64,000 nucleotides of DNA from Branchiostoma floridae (GCF_000003815.2 NW_023365779.1:270839-334838), one strand, 5' to 3'. Counted from the stretch's first letter, positions 22,385-34,468 are shown. A program made the numbers and translations. Notes: generated by a model from the sequence alone, not told the origin.

Positions 22385-23458
22385 AGCTGGTACCTGGTGA
22401 CACCATATCTGACACCTATGTACCATAGCTGGTATCACACCATATCTGACACCTATGTACCATAGCTGGTACCACACCATATCTTACACCTATGTACCAT
22501 AGCTGGTAGCACACCATATCTTACACCTATGTACCATAGCTGGTAGCACACCATATCTTACACCTATGTACCATAGCTGGTACCACACCATATCTTACAC
22601 CTATGTACCATAGCTGGTATCACACCATATCTTACACCTATGTACCATAGCTGGTACAGCACCATATCTGACACCTATGTACCATAGCTGGTACCACACC
22701 ATATCTTACACCTATGTACCATAGCTGGTACCACACCATATCTGACACCTATGTACCATAGCTGGTAGCACACCATATCTTACACCTATGTACCATAGCT
22801 GGTATCACACCATATCTTACACCTATGTACCGTAGCTGGTACCACACCATATCTTACACCTATGTATCATAGCTGGTAGCACACCATATCTTACACCTAT
22901 GTACCATAGCTGGTACCACACCATATCTTACACCTATGTACCATAGCTGGTACCACACCATATCTGACACCTATGTATCATAGCTGGTAGCACACCATAT
23001 CTTACACCTATGTACCATAGCTGGTATCACACCATATCTTACACCTATGTACCATAGCTGGTACCACACCATATCTTACACCTATGTACCATAGCTGGTA
23101 CCACACCATATCTTACATCTATGTACCATAGCTGGTACCACACCATATCTTACACCTATGTACCATAGCTGGTACAGCACCATATCTTACACCTATGTAC
23201 CATAGCTGGTACCACACCATATCTTACACCTATGTACCATAGCTGGTACAGCACCATATCTTACACCTATGTATCATAGCTGGTAGCACACCATATCTTA
23301 CACCTATGTACCATAGCTGGTACAGCACCATATCTTACACCTATGTACCATAGCTGGTACCACACCATATCTTACACCTATGTACCATAGCTGGTACCAC
23401 ACCATATCTTACACCTATGTACCATAGCTGGTACCACACCATATCTTACACCTATGTA
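22385..23458. repeat. 37-bp satellite, ~29 copies
   Basis: Unit contains ccatagctggtaccacacc followed by atatcttacacctatgta. Copies are nearly identical, with alternative triplets (tatcac, tagcac, tacagc, taccac) scattered in mixed order. The array is over 1 kb and recently homogenised. No coding content. Confidence 0.97.
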
Positions 23459-23539
23459 CATGTGCATGTAGTTCTTGTGTTCTATGTTGAGGTGTAGCTA
23501 ATTATTTGTTGGCAGGTACATGTATTTGTAAAACAAGAT

Positions 23540-23796
23540 GTGAAAATGAAAGTCCATGTCATCATAAGACATCCTTCATTCAATACTGACCATGGTCAAG
23601 GTCCAGGTACTCATGTTAGCAGGTTGTCGATAGATCAGTGGGGTGTGGTTTTATTAGAACTTGATGATAGCCACATGAGACATGAATATGGACGGTACTT
23701 CATGTGTGGTTTGTTCTTGCTCATGAAAACTGACCATTGTTTGATGAATCTGGATACGTGCAACTCTACCTGCTACCATATCTGACACCTTTGTAC
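23540..23796. repeat. Segmental repeat flanking satellite, copy 2
   Basis: Diverged copy of 22,190-22,384. It ends in 'accatatctgacacctttgtactac', related to half of the 37-bp satellite unit, so the satellite probably arose by amplification of this junction. A third partial copy is at 24,120-24,240. Confidence 0.7.
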
Positions 23797-24007
23797 TACT
23801 GTGACTGCAATTAAGTTCATGGGGATTGAATTTCTCTGTAGCAGAAAAAGGACTTTTTGCAGTGGATTTCAGTTCGCGGTAACACCATGCATGGTAGTCT
23901 CTTACTACCATGGAAAAATGTCTGCGGTGGTTTTAAGTTTGCAGCAAAGCGGCCACCACAAAAAACGCGAACATCAAACCACTGCGAACATTTCTGCATT
24001 TACAGTA
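23797..24007. mobile_element. MITE with TACTGTAAATGCA ends, copy 2
   Basis: Second member of the family at 4,534-4,734. The right end TGCATTTACAGTA is intact, the left end diverged (TACTGTGACTGCA). Interior 'ttcgcggtaacaccatgcat' matches. Confidence 0.75.
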
Positions 24008-24534
24008 TGTCACAACCCTGGCCATAGTCGCTCCAGATATCTTACTGAAGGATGACTGCAGTGCAAAAGATGTCAGTAGCTTGAAGAATGAATCCATTCT
24101 GCTACATGTACCTTGATGAATCTTGATATGTGCGACTACAAATGCTACCATATCTGACACCTTTGTACTATGCCATAACCCTGGCCCGAGCGGCTCCAGA
24201 TGTCTTACTAAGGGATGCCTGCAGTGTGGAAAAGATTACTTTAGCTTGAGGAATGAGTCCACTCTATATATAATACCCAGGCCCTATTATTTGGTTATAA
24301 CAAAAAAAAGCAACTTATGCACCTAATAGTATGCAACTATAAACAAACAAAAGATACTCATTCAAAGAAGTATTCAGCTTTAAACTGTACATAGAATCCT
24401 CTTGCAAATTAATGAATAATATTTCTTGATTTCATTTCATGTTTGTAGCTTATGTCTGGGGGGTTATTTTCAGCCAATTCGAAAACCCACAGTTACCTGC
24501 AAGGTAAATAAACAATAAAAAACAAACATTTAGT
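24008..24534. other. Non-coding stretch with partial repeats
   Basis: 'cacaaccctggccatagtcgctccagat' at 24,009 and 'cataaccctggcccgagcggctccagat' at 24,174 form a pair about 165 bases apart, part of the segmental repeat around the satellite. No gene. Confidence 0.45.
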
Positions 24535-24784
24535 GCCCAAATAAGGCCTGGCCTGTAACTGCCAAAACGTGCTCTCCTGACAGCTGCCCCATTTTGTAGC
24601 AAACTGCGGCAAAACCTTCGCTACGCCAGCCTGAAATGCTACAATTCCGCAGTAATCCTTCGTACACGGCAGGAAACATTCCGCATACCAAACAGGCCAT
24701 TACGGGGTTACCATGGTGATGGAAAATGTATGGCCGCCCACACTTCAAAACGGTCTTCCATCCCTGCTGGATGCCACAGATATT
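24535..24784. other. GC-richer unique island with X-box-like site
   Basis: Unique sequence with more CpG than its flanks. It contains GTTACCATGGTGAT at 24,707-24,720, close to an RFX X-box. A 95-codon minus-strand open frame (24,530-24,817) has no recognised domain. The 77-bp array begins directly at its right edge. Confidence 0.4.
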
Positions 24785-25440
24785 TGTTATACACACAGGT
24801 GAGGAACCCTGTGTCAATGTAACGTTACATGTCTATCTATATACATAGCACTTCTGTGTACTGTTATACACACAGGTGAGCAACCCTGTGTCAATGTAAT
24901 GTTACATGTCTATCTATATACATAGCACTTCTGTGTACTGTTATACACACAGGTGAGCAACCCTGTGTCAATGTAACGTTACATGTCTATCTATATACAT
25001 AGCACTTCTGTGTACTGTTATACACACAGGTGAGGAACCCAGTGTCAATGTAACGTTACATGTCTCTATCTATATACATAGCACTTCTGTGTACTGTTAT
25101 ACACACAGGTGAGGAACCCTGTGTCAATGTAACATTACATGTCTATCTATATACATAGCACTTCTGTATACTGTTATACACACAGGTGAGAAACCCTGTG
25201 TCAATGTAACGTTACATGTCTATCTATATACATAGCACTTCTGTATACTGTTATACACACAGGTGAGAAACCCTGTGTCAATGTAACGTTACATGTCTAT
25301 CTATATACATAGCACTTCTGTATACTGTTATACACACAGGTGAGAAACCCTGTGTCAATGTAACGTTACATGTCTATCTATATACATAGCACTTCTGTAC
25401 ACACAGGTGAGAAACCCTGTGTCAATGTAACATTACATGT
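24785..25440. repeat. 77-bp tandem array, ~8.5 copies
   Basis: Unit contains 'gttatacacacaggtgag', 'aaccctgtgtcaatgtaacg', 'ttacatgtctatctatatac' and 'atagcacttctgtgtact'. Copies are nearly identical. Each carries CACACAGGTGAGAAACCCTG or a close variant, which reads as a zinc-finger linker (HTGEKP) in one frame. Confidence 0.95.
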
Positions 25441-25700
25441 TTATATGTTGTGAACATTGGGAAAAACACTGTGATGTATACATGTACTTAGCACTAGTAC
25501 TTCTGCACACTGTTATACACACTGGGGAGCAACCCTGCATTGCAGTAATGTAACTTGTACAATATATTTGTGATTCACAGTGGGAGAATCTTCCTGCACA
25601 CTGTAATACAATGTAGGTTTGCTAGCTCTGAAGGGAAAGTCAAGAGGCCTAAAAAACACATTAATATCAACTGTCATAATTCCACCAGATGCCATGATAC
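25441..25700. other. Decayed edge of 77-bp array and non-coding DNA
   Basis: Two diverged partial array units lie near 25,440-25,560 ('ctgttatacacactggggagcaaccctgc'). No gene seen. Confidence 0.45.
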
Positions 25701-26639
25701 TGGCACATGGGAGAAAATACATGAATGTTAAAGTGATTTAAAGATATACCAAAAATCCCAAAGTGCATGTATATACACTTCAGATATCTACGTGTTCAAG
25801 ACAATCTTGAGAAGGCCAACATAACATTTTTTTAAAAATATGGAGGCATCTGTTGGAATGTTGATGTTCCATTCTGGGACAGCTATGTAATACCCAACCT
25901 TCTGCACCCCTCAAGGCCAGCCTAATTAAATATTCCGGCCAGGAAACAAGCCCAGACCGATAATGGAGACAAGTGTCCAATATCACCTACGGAATGCCTG
26001 GGATGGGGGATTCCACGGGAATGTCAGAGGCTTACTTTACTGTGAGAGGTTATTTTAAGGCCCCACCAACCAGTTTCTTGGCTGAACTTCTGATATTTCA
26101 GGCAAAATATTAGCAAGATGATATCATGAAAACAATGGGCTGGGAGGAAAATTTTACCAGATTATATTTACATGCACCCTGCATGGTTAGTTTGAATGTG
26201 TGTTTTCTGCAGTGTTTTCTTCATTTCAGCATCATTTCCATTTTATCCACGAATCACCAAACAAAGGGGTGTGGTCCTGATATATGATGATGTCTGTATT
26301 GCCAGATTATCCCTAAGGGCTGACTGGCAGTGCATGAATACTGGTACTTAATGAGTATTCTGTAGGCATCCTCAACAATCACAATGATGTAATATTTTAT
26401 AATGTTGGAATTTCATAAACTAACGTAATTCAGAACCTGACAATGAATCAGGAGCATTGGCAATAATGTATTTCATTCAGGATTTTATGTATTTCTGTAT
26501 AATTTTTTTTCATATAGACCATGTGCCTGATGCAAAAACAATAAACAAAACAAATGATTTGGCAAAGCATTATAGAAAAGCACAACATAATGTACATAGA
26601 TGGACCAGTCCTTATTGTAAAACAGGATATCAGGCATTT
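25701..26639. other. Unique stretch, candidate regulatory island
   Basis: 25,790-26,060 is GC-richer and unique. The remainder is AT-rich. Open frames at 25,780-25,986 (minus) and 26,457-26,675 (plus) carry no signature. No gene called. Confidence 0.35.
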
Positions 26640-26894
26640 TTAAAATACACCAGTTGCCAAGTAATCATCACATAAGTCAGGTAATTCTATATAATTTGGG
26701 ATGAATCCTAAAAACTCTCTACGGACCCGCTGAAACCCACATTGGTGTGAAACCCCAGGTAATACATGGCCAGCTGTTATAATGAAGTTTCAGTAGCTAT
26801 GCCAGTACAACACATTTGATATGGATATGCTAGTTGCACATTAGATGTACCAGTTGTCTAAGCAATTATCACGGTTTGTCTACATATCTATAAT

Positions 26895-27224
26895 CAGGGA
26901 TAAACAAGTCCACTAGCCCTATTGTCCAGGGCAAGTGAAAGTGCTGTTCGGGCAAGTGCATGTCCTACCCCACTTGTCCGATCGGGCAAGTAAGATTTTT
27001 CCATTGATTTTATTTTTAGTGCAATTTTGATATACTTGTTACTTTTTACAGTCATGACATCAAGCAATTGTCTACAGAGAATTCCATTGCTGGAAGTGAA
27101 AATGCATATACTACTAAAAGTGACATTTGAATTTTGGGCAAGTGAAAAATTGGTTCGGGCAAGTACATTTTTTATGTGCTTGCCCGATAGGACAAGTGGA
27201 TTTTAGAAAACTTGTTCAACCCTG
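26895..27224. mobile_element. hAT-like MITE, CAGGG ends, copy 2
   Basis: Same family as 9,925-10,237: identical CAGGGATAAACAAGTCCACT start and 'aaacttgttcaaccctg' end, about 17 bp longer. It is nested in an array unit. The flanking octamers (tctataat / ttattata) are not identical, so the duplication is uncertain. Confidence 0.8.
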
Positions 27225-28272
27225 TTATTATAATGATTCCATCCTGGGTTTTCTGTTACACACTGATAGTAGTTTATAAGTAACTGTAATAACAGATACG
27301 TGTGTAGCATGGATGCTCCATTAGCCACCCAATTATTGCAGGTAATCAGATAATCTGAAATGAGTCCTGAATCCCCAATACCCTCCTGAAACCCACACTG
27401 GAGAGTAACCCTGGGGAAACTATGGAAGCCATGTGTGTGCTTGTAATACTGTACTAGCACATATCAGCAGCACACATTGGGTGCGCCACTTTTTCTAGCA
27501 ATTATCACATCATTTGCCAGTCTGGAATGAATCCTGAAACCCACACTGGAGAGGAACCCTGGGGAAACTATGGAAGCCATGTGTGTTCTTGTAATACTGT
27601 AATAGCACATATCAGTAGCACACATTGGGTGTGCCACTTTTTCTAGCAATTATCACATCATTTGCCAGTCTGGAATAAATCCTGAAACCCACACTGGAGA
27701 GTAACCCTGGGGAAAGTATGGCAGCCACAGTGCTTGTAATAGCACATATCAGTAGCACACATTAATAGTGTGCCACTTTTTCTAGCAATTATCACATAAT
27801 TTGCCATTCTGGAAAAGATCCTGAAACCCACACTGGAGTGTAACCCTGGGGAAAGCATGGCAGCCATGTGTGTGCCTGTAATACTGTAATAGCACATATC
27901 AGCGGCTATAGAACATTCCACTTGTTCCAGCAATTATTACATAATTTCCCTAATCTGGGGTGAATCCTGAAACCCACACTGGTGTGTAACCCTAAGGTAA
28001 AATATGGCCAGTTGTTAAGATGTTATAGTCACTGTAGACATGCCAGTAGCACACATTTTGATACACCAGTTGTCAGAGCAATTACCACATAAGTCAGCTA
28101 ATCTGGGATAAACTAATCCCACAGGGAAACTCACACAGGGGTGAAACCCTGGGTAAAACATGACAGCTGTTTAGTATACATACCAGTAGCACACATCTTA
28201 AACTGCTATTTCCCAAGCAATTATCGCATAAGTCAGCTAATCTGGATAAAGCCCAGATTGGTAATGTCTGTC

Positions 28273-28792
28273 CAGGCCTGGAAATACCCCCTGCATATAC
28301 AGGTTAGTGCAGGTAAAATTGGAGCTGTGCAGGTATTTCTGGTGTCTACCTGCACCTAACCTGCACTTGTCCATGTACTGGGTATATACAGGTTAGTGCA
28401 GGTAAAATTGGAGCTGTGCAGGTATTTCTGGTGTCTACCTGCACCTAACCTGCACTGGTCCATGTACTGGGTACATGCAGGTTAGTGCAGGTAAAATTGG
28501 AGCTGTGCAGGTATTTCTGGTGTCTACCTGCACCTAACCTGCACTGGTCCATGTACTGGGTATATACATAATGTCATATGATGTAGGTGTATATGGATTG
28601 TTATTAGCTGCATTGACTGTTACTACCAATAAAGTATACAAGAAAAAAATTGCAATAGTTCCTGAAAATTAGAATTTTAGTATAATCCATACTTCCTAAA
28701 CTAAGAAGGTGCAGGTAAAATTTGTCTGGTGCAGGTAATTTTCAATGTTACCAGCATGTGCAGGTATGCAGAAAAAAGTATTTCAAGCCCTG
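28273..28792. mobile_element. hAT-like element with internal minisatellite, copy 1
   Basis: Starts CAGGCCTGGAAATACC and ends in the reverse complement of CAGGGCTTGAAATACTTT. Inside are three ~90-bp units ('ggttagtgcaggtaaaattg', 'gtgtctacctgcacctaacc', 'tccatgtactgggtat') and then a unique tail. A second copy at 50,821-51,550 has five units. The class is inferred from the CAGGG-type ends. Confidence 0.75.
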
Positions 28793-29605
28793 CTGTCTGA
28801 AACCCTCATTGGTGAGTAATCCTTAAGGTAAAGCATGGCCAGTTGTTATAATACTGTAGATACACGTATGTCAGTAGCACACAGTTAATGTGACAGCACT
28901 TCAAGCAATTATCACACAAATAAGTTCATCTGGAATGAGTTAACCTAGCAGGAGATCCACACTGGGGTGAAACCCTGGGTAAAACATGGTTAGAATAGCA
29001 ATAGAAGATATGTCTTGTAGTATCCAGTATGTGATTATACCACTGCTGGGATCCCTGACATAGGTAGACAGCAGTCAGCTTGTATTCACACTGCACTTCT
29101 AAGCAGCTCTGTCCAGCTGTTCACCCTAGCTATATATATATATATATATATCACATATTTGACACACAGTTTCCAAGCAACTATCACATAAGTCTGAGCT
29201 AAATCTGGGATTTATCCCCATACTAAAACCCACAGTGGTGTGTAACCATTAAGCTGAACCACACAGAAACCCACACTGGGGTGAAACCCTAGGTAAAACA
29301 TGGTGACTGTTATAATAATATTATATTTGTGGCATTTGATACACAAGTTTCCCAAGCAATTATCACATAATCTGGGATTTATCCCCATACTAAAACCCAC
29401 AGTGGTGTGTAACCATTAAGCTGAACCACACAGAAACACACACTAGGGTGAAACCCTGGGTAAAACATGGTGACTGTTATAATAATATTATATCTGTGGC
29501 ATTTGATACACAAGTTTCCCAAGCAATTATAACATAATCTGGGATTTATCCCCACACTAAAACCCACACTGGGGTGTAACCCTTAAGCTGAACCATGGCA
29601 CCTCT

Positions 29606-29745
29606 CCAACCCTGACCCTCAGCAGGTTTTAACGTAAGCTCATCCCGGCCGACCAAGTCACTTAATTCTCTCTCTATTCTGATTTTCCCCCACAATGACT
29701 GGATCAGACTGGGACCCACAGAGGGGTGGAACCAATGAAAACTAA
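29606..29745. other. Unique island at array edge
   Basis: 'caaccctgaccctcagcagg', 'ttttaacgtaagctcatcccggcc' and 'ctctattctgattttccccc'. It directly follows the last unit of the 26,640-29,605 array, and part of a unit (acccacagagggg) reappears after it. Confidence 0.3.
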
Positions 29746-30448
29746 TCACCTACAAATTGTCCCTGCCCTGTTGGTTGGAGATGTCCAGTTGTCCCCCGAC
29801 TGTTCTCACATCTCGGTACCAGAATGTCACTGACCCCTATTTTAAGTCTATTAGGCTAAAAAAATATCTATATACAGGCCCTGTCCCTAGTGCTGAACTC
29901 ACAGTCACTGGAATCCCTGACATGATTTGTTGGCTCGAAGGCTTACATTTCTGTACCAGAAGGTCAATGACCCCTGTTCAATTTCTCAGTCCTCTGATTC
30001 TACAAACATCAACATCAACAAAACACAAAAAATGACTGTCAGAAAAGACTTGAACTATTTAGGCTATTACGCAGATGTTCAGATTTCAGAAGGGTGACCA
30101 ACCACGAAGTGGGTGGGCGGGCATAAAAAAAAGGAACTCTGCAATCTACGTCTCTTAGCCACTTCACATTTGAGACCGAATGAGTCACGTGAGCCAGAGG
30201 GCAGAGGTCATGGCTCGTGCGCACTAATTATCTGATTTACGCATTAAGCCTAAATCAACACTATTAGCCTAAAAAACATCTATAGACAGGTCCTGTCCTT
30301 AGTGCTGAACTAACAGTCACTGGAGTTCCTGGCAATAATTTGTTGGCTTTATAAGACATAAAGAAGTTATGCTTAGCTGAAAGAATAAATGACATGGTCA
30401 GAGTCAAACTTTCTGCCCAGTCGTCTTCTTCAAGTGAGATGATTAGCA
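29746..30448. other. Non-coding stretch with dispersed repeats
   Basis: Two copies of 'acaggccctgtccctagtgctgaac..acagtcactgga' start near 29,874 and 30,286, each followed by 'tttgttggct'. No gene supported. A 61-codon minus-strand frame at 30,039-30,224 is unassigned. Confidence 0.5.
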
Positions 30449-30990
30449 ACCCTAGAGTTCAAATCCTCACATTTTTGCTCATCCCAAATCCAAGCTACGG
30501 GAAAGTATCACAGTCCTTAAGGTGGGGTCACACCTGCGTATATATTTAAGTCCGTATGAGGCGCGCATGGGAGTATTTGCCTCCACCAGGCTCCACTGGT
30601 TGCTGGAAAAATAATAGAAATTGGACAAACGTAAACAGGTAACATGTCAGTGAAGTTAGCTGGGTTGCTAACCATACTTCTCGGTCAGCTAACTCATCTG
30701 GCATGTTATGCATCTATTTTTGTCCAATTTGTTCTATTTTTCCCGCAACCTGTGGAGCCTGGTAGAGATTAAGAGCGTTATACGCACCTCAAACGGACTT
30801 GAATATATACGCATGTGTGACCCCACCCTTAGGACAGGATGTTAAGCTGGGGTACACTGTACATTGTGCTAGAGGAAGGAGAATTTCCCCGGTACAATGA
30901 ACCTGTAAGTACTGTACATATCATCTTTCCTCTCTGTCACGACCATTGGAACATTAGCTCTTCAATGACGCAGACTGTAATATGATCAGT
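30449..30990 (+). mobile_element. SINE copy split by a Harbinger-type MITE
   Basis: B-box-like 'gagttcaaatcctc' and 'ctacgggaaagtatcacagtcc' precede the insert. 'ttaggacaggatgttaagc' to 'attagctcttcaatgac' follow it. The alignment to the SINE at 6,235-6,545 is collinear apart from the insert. The A box has decayed. Confidence 0.8.
30520..30828. mobile_element. PIF/Harbinger-type MITE nested in SINE
   Basis: Flanked by TTA at 30,517-30,519 and 30,829-30,831. The intact SINE has one TTA at this point (cagtccTTAggacagg), so the 3-bp target duplication is shown directly. Ends AGGTGGGGTCACACCTGCG and mirror image. Long internal complementarity ('tatatatttaagtccgt' with 'acggacttgaatatata', 'aattggacaaa' with 'tttgtccaatt') makes the element hairpin-like. 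Confidence 0.9.
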
Positions 30991-31040
30991 TTCATTTTTA
31001 TCTTGAGCCTTTTCTGTCATTTCTCCTGTAAAATGTCTAA

Positions 31041-31165
31041 GCATAGAATTTCCCCGGTACAATGACCCTGTAAGTACTGTACATGTCATCTGTCCTGTCT
31101 GTTATGACCAGTGGAAGATTAGCTCTTCAGTGAGCCAGACTGTATTTTGATCACTTTCAATTTCA
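31041..31165 (+). mobile_element. SINE 3' tail, tandem fragment
   Basis: 'gaatttccccggtacaatgaccctg' to 'gaagattagctcttcagtgag' repeats the end of the preceding SINE, so the two tails are arranged in tandem about 190 bases apart. Confidence 0.8.
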
Positions 31166-31204
31166 CCCTGTCAACCATTGCTGTCATTTCTACTATAAAA
31201 TGTT

Positions 31205-31430
31205 GAAGGAACTACATCAGTGTAGCGATGAACTGCCCCAGTGTAGCCAGTGATGCACACATGTCCTGATTATGTCACATTCATGTAGCAATAATTCAGC
31301 CTCCCTGATGGAATGTAGCGCAGGAAGTGACACATCGCTGCTTAATATTCCCCATGACATCATCACTTTCTCTTTCGCATTACCGCAGCTCCCTGGAGGG
31401 TCTGTTATTACAGGGTGCAGGAGTCACTCA
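31205..31430. other. Unique island at array edge
   Basis: GC-richer unique sequence ('gaatgtagcgcaggaagtgac', 'tgacatcatcactttctctttcgc', 'ccgcagctccctggagggtctg') between SINE debris and a long array. It includes TGACATCA and ATGACATCATC, near CRE/AP-1-like sites. Candidate regulatory element only. Confidence 0.35.
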
Positions 31431-33620
31431 TGTTGACTGATGTGCAACCTGTTTTACATGTACTCATCAATAGCAGGAGGAATAATGATGGGTTTGGGCC
31501 ACAACAAGCCACCAGATTTCTGTTTCTCAAATTGCGACAGCAAAATAGAACATAAAAAGAGGGCTGGGTGAAAACCTGACTATTGGTAACTTACATCATA
31601 AAAATCCAAGGCATAAATCTGGTCCTCATGGTTTACTGATTTCGCAAACTGTTTTACATGTCCCCATCAAGAGCAGGAGGCATAATGTAGGTTTTGGGCC
31701 AAACCAAGTCATAACTTTGATTCTCAGATGTTTAAAATTTAAGAAAAATATGAAGGGCTTGGTGGCAAACTATTTTTCATGTCCCCATCACTAGCAGGAG
31801 GTATAATGCAGGGTTGGGGCTATACCAAGCCAGAAATTTGGTTCTCAGGTGTCTAAAAGTACCAAAAAATGGCAGAAAATGGTGGAAAATTTGACTATTG
31901 CTGACTTACTCCATAAAACTCAGTGCACCAAGGCATAAATCTGGTCCTCATGGTTGACTGATTTGGCAAACTGTTTTACATGTACCCATCAAGAGCAGGG
32001 GGAATAATGATGGGTTTGGGCCACAACAAGCCACCAGATTTCTGTTTCTCAAATTGCGACAGTAAAATAAAAAATAAAAAGAAGGCTGGGTGAACACTTG
32101 ACTATTGGTAACTTACATCATAAAAATCCAAGGCATAAATCTGGTCCTCATGGTTTACTGATTTCGCAAACTGTTTTACATGTACCCATCAAGAGCAGGA
32201 GGCATAATGTAGGTTTTGGGCCAAACCAAGTCATAACTTTGATTCTCAGATGTTTAAAATTTAAGAAAAATATGAAGGGCTTGGTGGCAAACTATTTTTC
32301 ATGTCCCCATCACTAGCAGGAGGTATAATGCAGGGTTGGAGCTATACCAAGCCAGAAATTTGGTTCTCAGGTGTCTAAAAGTACCAAAAAATGGCAGAAA
32401 ATGGTGGAAAATTTGACTATTGCTGACTTACTCCATAAAACTCAGTGCACCAAGGCATAAATCTGGTCCTCATGGTTGACTGATTTGGCAAACTGTTTTA
32501 CATGCACTCATCAATAGCAGGGGGAATAATGTAGGTTTTGGGCCACAACAAGTCATAACTTTGGTTCTCAGGTAATATAAGGTGAAAAATATGGCAAGCA
32601 GCCTTTATAATGGTGGGTGGAAAACTTGACTGTTTTACATGTACCCATCAATAGCAGGAGGAATAATGATGGGTTTGGGCCACAACAAGCCACCAGATTT
32701 CTGTTTCTCAAATTGCGACAGTAAAATAAAAAATTAAAAGAGGGCTGGGTGAAAACTTGACTATTGGTAACTTATATCATAAAAATCCAAGGCATAAATC
32801 TGGTTCTCATGGTTAACTGATTTGGCAAACTGTTTTACATGTCCCCATCAATAGCAGGGGGAATAATGATGGGTTTGGGCCACAACAAGCCACCAGATTT
32901 CTGTTTCTCAAATTGCGACAGTAAAATAAAAAATAAAAAAAAGGCTGGGTGAAAACTTGACTATTGGTAACTTACATCATAAAAATCCAAGGCATAAATC
33001 TGGTCCTCATGGTTGACTGATTTGGCAAACTGTTTTACATGTACCCATCAAGAGCAGGAGGCATAATGTAGGTTTTGGGCCAAACCAAGTCATAACTTTG
33101 ATTCTCAGATGTTTAAAATTTAAGAAAAATATGAAGGGCTTGGTGGCAAACTATTTTTCATGTCCCCATCACTAGCAGGAGGAATGCAGGGTTGGGGCTA
33201 TACCAAGCCAGAAATTTGGTTCTCAGGTGTCTAAAAGTACCAAAAAATGGCAGAAAATGGTGAAAAACATGACTATTACTGACTCACTCCATAAAACTCA
33301 AGGAATAGATCTGGTCGTCAGGCTTGACTGATGTGCAAACTGTTTTACATGTACCCATCAAGAGCAGGACGCATAATGTAGGTTTTGGGCCACACTAAGT
33401 CCTAACTTTGGTTCTCAGACGGAGAAAAGTAACAAAAAATGGCAGAAGGCTGGGTGGAAAATTTGACTATGACTGACTCACTCCATGAAACTCAGTATAA
33501 ATCTTGTCCTCAGGCTTGACTGATGTGATAAACTGTTCTACATGTCCACAGAACTGTTGGAACAATGAAGGGTTTGGCCGGACCCTTGGCTCTCAGTTGC
33601 CTGAGTAAAATAGATAAATT
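31431..33620. repeat. Long complex array (~125-200 bp units, higher order)
   Basis: Twelve or so units around 'ctgttttacatgtacccatca', 'gagcaggaggcataatg' and 'gggccacaacaagcc'. A multi-unit block is repeated almost exactly: its 'gttttacatg' landmark at 31,651 recurs at 32,173 and 33,032, showing block-wise duplication. The open frame at 32,098-32,316 is a translated unit. Confidence 0.92.
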
Positions 33621-33789
33621 ATGCCAAGATTAAAGTTAAAGTTAAACCCTTCCCGCGCCAATGGCAGTGCCCATTTCTGGCGCATAGGGCGGTGCCCATC
33701 TCTGTTTCGTTAGCCCTGGGCCACACACAACGCAATCACTACAGCAGGGGGCTAGTCCACTGGTAGTGGTGTGTGTTCAACTTCCATAC
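33621..33789. other. Short unique GC-richer segment
   Basis: 'aacccttcccgcgccaatggc' and 'ggcgcatagggcggtgcccatc' look like the start of a second type of tRNA-linked repeat. No gene. Confidence 0.3.
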
Positions 33790-33935
33790 TCTTTCCCGAG
33801 CCGGTGCAATGGCCTAGTGGGTAGAGTGTTGCATTCGGAAGGTCGTGAGTTCGATCCCGGCCGAGTCATACCAAAGACTATAAAAATGGTACATTCTGCT
33901 TTCTCTGCTTAGCACTCAGCATGCCAAGATGGCCA
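33790..33935 (+). mobile_element. tRNA-derived SINE (second family)
   Basis: A-box-like TGGCCTAGTGG at 33,810-33,820 and B-box-like GTTCGATCC at 33,849-33,857 with tRNA spacing. A complete cloverleaf cannot be drawn (the T-arm stem does not pair well), so a SINE or tRNA pseudogene is more likely than a working tRNA. Confidence 0.65.
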
Positions 33936-34102
33936 GGTGGAAAACTTGACTATTACTGACTCGCGTCATGAATCTGAGCACATCAAGACATCAACCTGAT
34001 CTTCAGGCTTTGTTTTCATTACTTTTTTCCAGTAAATTATTTTCTTTAACAAAAGCAACGTAATAAATGTTGAAGCTAGATCTATATGTCATAAAGACCT
34101 AA

Positions 34103-34468
34103 GGCCACACCAATTTAATTTCTTGGTTCACGGATTTTTTCATAAAAAATATGGAGCGAGAGGGCGAAATAAAAATAAAAATGAAAATTGTAAAATGGTT
34201 GGGGTAAAGGTAACGGCTAATCCAAAACATAAAGAATAAAAAGTTTTCAGCTTGAAAAAAGTACAAAAACACTTACTGTACAGTAACAGCACCTGTACCC
34301 ACACTTTAAGGAGCTTATAATATAAAGGCCAATTTGCTACACCAGAAAGTTGGTGAATGGTTTCATTAATGGTGAAAATTTGCTGAGCGGTAATTTTTAC
34401 TTTTATTTTTTTTTCCAAAAAATAGGAGCGAGCGAATCCGTGAACCAAGAAATTAAATTGGTGTGGCC
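34103..34468. mobile_element. PIF/Harbinger-type MITE, copy 2
   Basis: Same family as 10,720-11,161, again flanked by TAA on both sides (34,100-34,102 region and 34,469-34,471). It has lost about 75 bases of the interior relative to copy 1. The 112-codon minus-strand frame within it is an artefact. Confidence 0.85.

Larger units (their letters stand above)
26640..29605. repeat. Long-period array (~170 bp), heavily interrupted
   Basis: About 15 units share 'aagcaattatcacataagtc', 'taatctgggatgaatcctga', 'aacccacactggggtgaaac', 'cctgggtaaaacatgg' and 'ccagtagcacacatt'. The array is interrupted by a hAT-like MITE (26,895-27,224) and by a second hAT-like element (28,273-28,792). The best-matched units are at 27,470-27,900 and 29,200-29,560. 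A (TA)n tract lies at 29,128-29,150. Confidence 0.9.

Noticed and set aside
22385-23458. CRISPR-like regular repeats
   Set aside because: Repeats are contiguous with no unique spacers, in an animal-type genome; it is a satellite. The same applies to the other arrays.
24530-24817. 95-codon minus-strand frame in the 24.5-kb island
   Set aside because: No family resemblance and no splice sites at sensible positions; left as unassigned unique sequence.
33790-33935. Functional tRNA gene
   Set aside because: A and B boxes are present, but the T-arm and acceptor stem do not pair properly, so a SINE or pseudo-tRNA is more likely.
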